Source: Argentina anserina (taxonomy: Eukaryota; Streptophyta; Magnoliopsida; Rosales; Rosaceae). Taken from it: a stretch of DNA of 64,000 nt. The DNA lies in the NCBI RefSeq assembly GCF_933775445.1, contig NC_065877.1, forward strand, positions 10,106,001 to 10,170,000, given 5' to 3'. The translations under genes and the position numbers were made by a program. Position 1 is the first letter of the stretch, and each line of letters starts with the position of its first letter. This document shows positions 58,701 through 64,000 of this stretch, piece by piece. The notes under the pieces were generated by a model. It worked only from the letters and a program-made list of their open reading frames with translations, made no database searches and had not been told where the DNA came from.

Positions 58701-60239
58701 TATCGCATGTTAATGTATTTGTTGGTTGCATCACTTATGTATGATTATGTGTATTTGTGTGTGAAGCTACCAACTCCCAAATATAGGAGGTCAAGTTTAA
58801 AAAGGGAAAATGTAGAGTATTGTACCCAAGAGATTGGGAGAAACTCAATTCTAACTAGATTTCCGCAAGAAAAACTAAAAAAACATGCATTCTAACTATT
58901 TACAAGTTCACAACCTTAGCCTTTTAAAAGCTAAGAGTCATGGAGATGGTATTAACAAGTGGTAGTGAATCGGCTTGGTTGATTTTAGAATTAAGCTAAG
59001 CAAACTAATTATTGCACAAAAACAACAAAGAAAGGTAAATGTAAAGATATAATCAAAAGAAGAGTAGAGACTTAGGCATTGTACATAGCCTTACTCATGC
59101 ACAAATGTAACTCAAGAATAATGCATAAACATGTTTAAAAACTTCTCCCTAGTGCTTTGGTGAAGCTACCAAGAAACTAACTAATCATGGAATTTAACAA
59201 AGTCTTTTAGAGCCAAATTAAATCACACAACCTTAGTCCCAATTATATTACCTTATAATACAAGTGGGCAATGTACCACAGGCATAACACCCCATTAGAG
59301 TAATTACACTCATGACACAAGCATTAAGTTCAAGGTAAAAAATTCAAGCAACTTAATATTTCCAGTAAGAAACACTAAGCTACCACCTAAAGGCTACCCA
59401 TGCTCACAAATTTAAGAAGTTGTCAAGTTCAAGTTCCAATTCATCAAGTTCACGGATTTAACATGTTTCTAGGTGACAAAACTAGCAACACATTTAGTAA
59501 GCATTTTAAGTGTAGAAGAACATAAATTCAACATGCATCAACATCAATTAAGAGTAAAATGAATTCATTAGCACATGAGTTTGGCTATGGCTAGCCTAGC
59601 CTCAAATCCAACTACTCACAACCCCTTAAATACAACAAACTCTTGACAATGATATACATCAAAAGAGAAGTAGAGTAAAGACAGAAGAGATTACCAAGGG
59701 TTTGGTACAAATGATATCAAACCGTACCTTTAAAGGTTCACTATCCACAAAGATGTAATAAGAAAGAAAGTGCTTCTAAGTATGGTATTAATGGGTTCTA
59801 ACAAAAGAAGAACTCCATGAACACCATACTTTATCCACACAATCTAGGAATAACGAACAATGGTTGATGCTGATTATGAGTAGAAGATGAAGAGAGTGAA
59901 GTGAGTATGGCTTTGGTAAAACCCTCACACTATCACAACTCTTTACTCTAACCCAAATCTATGAAACAAGTTTGTGATTGATCAAACGTGTAAAGGATCT
60001 TTGGTTTTTGGTGAAAACCCAAGACACTGTACACTTGTCTCTACACAACTTGATATCTATGACTTAGGCCTAAGAAAACTATGTTAAAACTATGGAAAAG
60101 ATGAAGTTTTGATGGAGTTTTAGTGTGGTAAAGCAAGTTGTACGAATTTGGGAAGAATGAGGGTATTTAAAGGTCTTAGGGTCACAAATGAACGGTGGAG
60201 ATGTAAGGAGATGAATTGTTAGATATTGTGAACAAATGT

Positions 60240-60435
60240 GGAAGCATAAATTGTGGATCTTGTTCTTGAAATTGTCTCATTCATTTGTCTTCTTCTATTT
60301 TAAATTTGAATTTAAATTTAAATCCCCAATTCGTGGAGCACAAATTGTGGATCTTGTTCTTAAAATGGTCTCCTTCATTTGTCTTCTTCTATTTAATTTG
60401 AATTTGAATTGTAAATTAAAATCCACAATTCATGA
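60240..60435. repeat. ~94-bp direct duplication
   Basis: AAATTGTGGATCTTGTTCTT starts near 60248 and again near 60342. Both are followed by TCATTTGTCTTCTTCTATTT and a TTTGAATTT-rich run. Confidence 0.9.
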
Positions 60436-60734
60436 TTCACCAATGCTCTATTGACTTATTGACTTCATCCACCACCATTTCTGGCAACTACATTCTCATC
60501 ACCGGATTTTAACCATCATTTTCCGGCGTTGACTTTTGTTTTCTTGTAAAATCTCCACATTTGCTCTTTTTGGCTTGAAACTTTCACCCGAATCCAGAAT
60601 GTGCGCTAAATCCACTCATTTTGACGTGTTTCCGATCATTTGCACATTTTCCTAGCATGAGTAGGAAACGTAATAAGAAATAGATAAATATATAAAAATA
60701 TAAAGTAAAAGAATATGAATAAAGCAAACATTAC

Positions 60735-60752
60735 TAGGTTAATATTAACCTA
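60735..60752. repeat. 18-bp perfect palindrome
   Basis: TAGGTTAATATTAACCTA, followed by ACA. It could be the terminus of the 58.7-60.7 kb element, whose minus-strand start would read TGTTAGGTTAATATT. Confidence 0.7.
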
Positions 60753-60760
60753 ACAGTCTT

Positions 60761-63700
60761 TATATAATCGGACATATGTGGAAGTTCATGTCTTATTTAA
60801 AGACAAAATTCAACATCAAATAACCCATCATTATGCGCTTGTAGATACGCAATTTGGTACAAAAAATATGTGAACGATAAGCCGTTAACATAATTCGTTA
60901 ACAAACATGAAAATTGTTACAACCATAACATAAATTATGGTGGTATAGATGGATACCGTAAAATAAGACACGCTACAAGCCATAGCTTATGGTTCGAATT
61001 GTTGATCCGTTGGAAGCCTAGGCACATCAACAACCAATACTGAACCTGTGTTTTACACTTCCTTAAATGGTTTACTAACTTTCCGAACCCTGAATGCTAC
61101 CATACGTTAGGAGCAAGTAAACATGGGTGTTAAGAATCCAATGCCACCGGCCTCACTGTCGGAATCGGTCGGAAAGGCACCGAACCGGCCGGAATACTCG
61201 CCGGAGGTCAGTGACCACTTGTGTCAAGCGGTTCACCATGTTCCGGATCTCCAAATTGGCTCAAATTGTGTGAGTAGGTAGGCTTAGATGTTAGGAATCA
61301 GGGGCCGCAAGTAGCACCTCAATATCCCACCTAAAAGTGGTGAACCGGTACTCACAATGACAAGTCCGCAATCTGTAAATTCTAAAATTTTAGGCTCTTT
61401 AAACTTTTGTCATTGTTTTGAGTGCTTCATAACATCTAAATGTTATAGTTTGAGTTTAACCATTATATATGTATCACCACAACATACTGTATCCTCATTC
61501 TCTTTAGCGCAGGAGGGTGTATGTTACTCCTAAATTTTAATTTTGCTAAAAAATAGGCTTGGAGATTGAGCATAGTCAATGAAAGATCATAGAGAGTGCT
61601 TATGTACCTATTAACGCATAGATTACATCTCCATTACTTTAGAGGAATTTTATTAATCCATTTAACTTCTTTGCTCAAAAGAATAGCCTAAACGATTCAT
61701 CGATTCATTATTCGGCATCATAGTATTGTGAAAGAATACAATTCACACTATTTCGACTCATGAGATGCGCTACATCATTAGAAGCAATACATAGGAACTC
61801 TTTCACAATGAGTTTGTAGATGATAAATAATGTTGGCACAATGATTGTCTTCAAGTAGCTTATCGTCTCACCAATTTTTATGTTGGTATCGTTGTGAATT
61901 CATCAACGTAGACAACTACTATGACAAAAACCATTTCATAGGTTCGATTGCTCTCTTAATTCATAAAAGCATGTGACTTGAATCATAATGTCATAAGGCA
62001 TATAAACTCGAGCACTAAACCACTCTTTGATTCTTTTGTAATGACATAGTCATTGTAGTGACAATGGATTAAAAATTAAATCCATTAATAGCTTTCATTT
62101 AGTTATGCAATCAACGTCTCTTTAACATATTCATAAATCAGAATATAGAGACAAGTAGTCTTAGGTCAAGACGTATAAATATCACAATATAAAGCTCGAC
62201 AAGTGCATTGATATAGTCCCGAATGGCCGCTTAACGTTACTTAAGGGTTTTAGACCCTCAAACGTCATTCACGAGTGATTTTGACATGCAAATATCATGC
62301 ATATACACCATATCCAAATACAAGGATCGGTGTTGCCTAGGCATACCCAAAAAGGGTTTCCCGCGTTAAAACAATAGAGCCAAAACGGTTAGGAGTTCGT
62401 GAAGATGCCGTGTGAGAGAGGTTGCGCGAGGGGCTGTGCGGGGGCTTCATGGGTCTCGGCAAGGGGGGCTGCCAATGGCCTAGGGGCTCGGCCAAATTTT
62501 TATGCCATTAGGGGTAAAACCGGGCGGCAGATGGAACATCTTGGCGATACTGCTAAGGCCGTAACTCGTGAACCTGTTATAGTTTGCGACTCCCCTAATC
62601 TTGTACGAGCATGAGTTCAATTCGAACTTTGTGAAAACATCACCATATTTTAGAACGGTGGAAACATGTCATAATAAGACATCAATCAAGGCTTCATCAT
62701 GCCAATGAAGCATAAATATGCTACAACAACCATTGTCAGTTCGAAGAAAAGCCGAGAGCAAAAGCTCATGGCTCGGAATCCTTCGGCGTTTTGCAATGCT
62801 AGTTTGCAAAGTATTGATCAAAATCAATAGATGATGACCTAGTCCGCCAAAGATTGTGGAGAACCAAAACAGATGTATAATAACAGCATCAAAGATCATA
62901 TAAGTGTGCATTGCGCCACATAAAGATCGTGTAAGCCTGACTTATGCCACAATTAAAACCGTGGACTTATGTAGGTAGTGCCATGTAGTATGTAATGCGT
63001 TACATTGCATTAACATATTGCTTTTGGTAATGAAACCATAAATGCATCGAGACATTCTCGTATGTTTTTTTACTTGAACTACATCAGAATTTTATAACCA
63101 ACAATCGGATTGAGATCTTGACATTGAAATCAATTCAAAGTGTAATGACTAAGTAACAATATTCACACTTATGCGGTGAATACATTCACAAAACTTGGGA
63201 AAATACATGGATTTGTAGTCATTCAGACTATTAACCGAAGCATTTATGCTTCATTTATTTCATTTTATAACCGCAATGTTTAATTGTTTTAAAAATCCGT
63301 AATTGTGAGAAGATATTCTCATGTTTTTCCATATAATGAGTGTCTTGTTTCAAGAATTTCTCATATCTAACTCTTGTATATTTTGACCATATTGTTTTTG
63401 TCTGTCAATGAAATGATGTTGCACCATATGAAATTAATTCGGACTAGGTGCATAAATACATCTAACATGAAAATGCCAAATTTCAGGCGCATGTTGCAGT
63501 TAACAAGAGGGAAGATTCATTGGTATCAATACGATACAACTTTCAAGTACTAAATTTGAGGTCAAGTCCCATAATATGGTAACTCAATTCAATAAACCCT
63601 AACAATTTCCGTCACAATGATTTAAGTGACAATTTCAGTCACAAACCGGTAGTATAAGCGACAATTTCTATCGCAAACAAATGTTTGTCCTTTTTTTTTC

Positions 63701-64000
63701 AAACATGTAGTTATACACAACGGCTACAGATGGTAACAATGGCATTCCTAGCCGCTCCTAAAACTTGGTACCAGGGGAATCATATCCTTGTATACCACTC
63801 GAGAAGCAAAAGAATCGGGTTGAAAAGGAAATTGAGATTGAAAGTCCCTGATGAAAGACAAAATTCAGAGGAATGTAGATTGCATGAAAGCAGCAATGTT
63901 AATTTAAAATATACTTAGTTGTTTGCCAAAAAAAACAACATATATATTGCTCTAGCTTAATTTCCACGGTCATGCTTAAATCCATGAATGCGTCGCGAAG
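60761..64000 (-). pseudogene. Decayed copia reverse transcriptase region, runs off the window
   Basis: Minus-strand reading at about 61935-61885 gives FVIVVVYVDEFTTIPT, the copia RT active-site region with YVDD changed to YVDE (61910-61899). Upstream of it, KEWFSARVYM-like residues (about 62050) match the region before the YVDD box in fragments. Stops are numerous. A GC-rich patch at 62390-62600 gives a 71-aa plus frame with no motif. No LTR was identified here; the rest of the element may lie beyond 64000. Confidence 0.55.

Larger units (their letters stand above)
58701..60760. other. Non-coding repeat-like segment
   Basis: AT-rich, without open frames of note, lying between two groups of copia remnants. 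It includes a ~94-bp direct duplication (60240-60435) and ends with an 18-bp palindrome near TAACCTAACA. It may be an LTR or a non-coding element inserted between the remnants. I could not define both ends or a target duplication. Confidence 0.4.

Noticed and set aside
1..64000. tRNA, rRNA or CRISPR features
   Set aside because: None could be recognised by reading; the only tRNA-related signal is the copia primer site at 12625-12637.

Overview
This is a plant nuclear window. Genes have short exons and GT-AG introns, the spacers are AT-rich, and plant-type retrotransposons (L1-type LINE, Ty1/copia, long-LTR elements) are abundant. The gene set points to a eudicot. A rosid such as a Rosaceae species is plausible, but that is inference. 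I rebuilt five host genes exon by exon, with phases that close: a GDSL esterase/lipase (+, 7579-19374, 5 exons, 350 aa), a HECT ubiquitin ligase of the UPL7 type (-, 30986-21254, 14 exons, 1174 aa), an intron-less DYW-class PPR protein resembling EMB175 (+, 38208-40847, 879 aa), a small mitochondrial complex II subunit SDH4 (+, 46283-47367, 3 coding exons, 182 aa) and an exostosin/GT47 glycosyltransferase (+, 52270-54931, 4 exons, 552 aa). From memory, the exostosin, EMB175-type PPR and GDSL genes are also neighbours on Arabidopsis chromosome 5 (around At5g03795-At5g03820), so the window probably keeps an ancestral gene order with UPL7 and SDH4 interleaved.

The most striking structure is intron 3 of the GDSL gene (8342-18797, 10.5 kb). 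It is a set of nested insertions. A minus-strand LINE (8477-18753, 19-bp target duplication) entered what was a ~160-bp intron. A gag-protease-only copia element (10604-17487, 5-bp duplication GTTTG) entered the LINE. A TG...CA element that looks like a solo LTR of a long-LTR family (12971-17398, 5-bp duplication AACAT) entered the 5' LTR of the copia element. That solo LTR carries a 640-bp module in three tandem copies. A second solo element of the same family lies in inverted orientation at 122-3090 (duplication TAATA). All GDSL exons and splice sites remain open.

Layout: 1-7.5 kb, solo LTR and a PIF/Harbinger-like ORF fragment; 7.6-19.4 kb, GDSL gene with its TE-filled intron; 19.4-31 kb, convergent UPL7; 31-38 kb, gene-poor spacer with tandem repeats, a 560-bp direct repeat and decayed ORFs; 38-41 kb, PPR; 41-46 kb, spacer; 46-47.4 kb, SDH4; 47.4-52 kb, spacer with two local duplications; 52.3-54.9 kb, exostosin; 55-64 kb, a retroposon-like 3' end, a copia LTR and decayed antisense copia pol pieces. 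The host genes act in separate compartments: GDSL secreted or apoplastic, UPL7 in ubiquitination, the PPR in organelle RNA metabolism, SDH4 in the respiratory chain and exostosin in the Golgi. They form no pathway; their link is positional.
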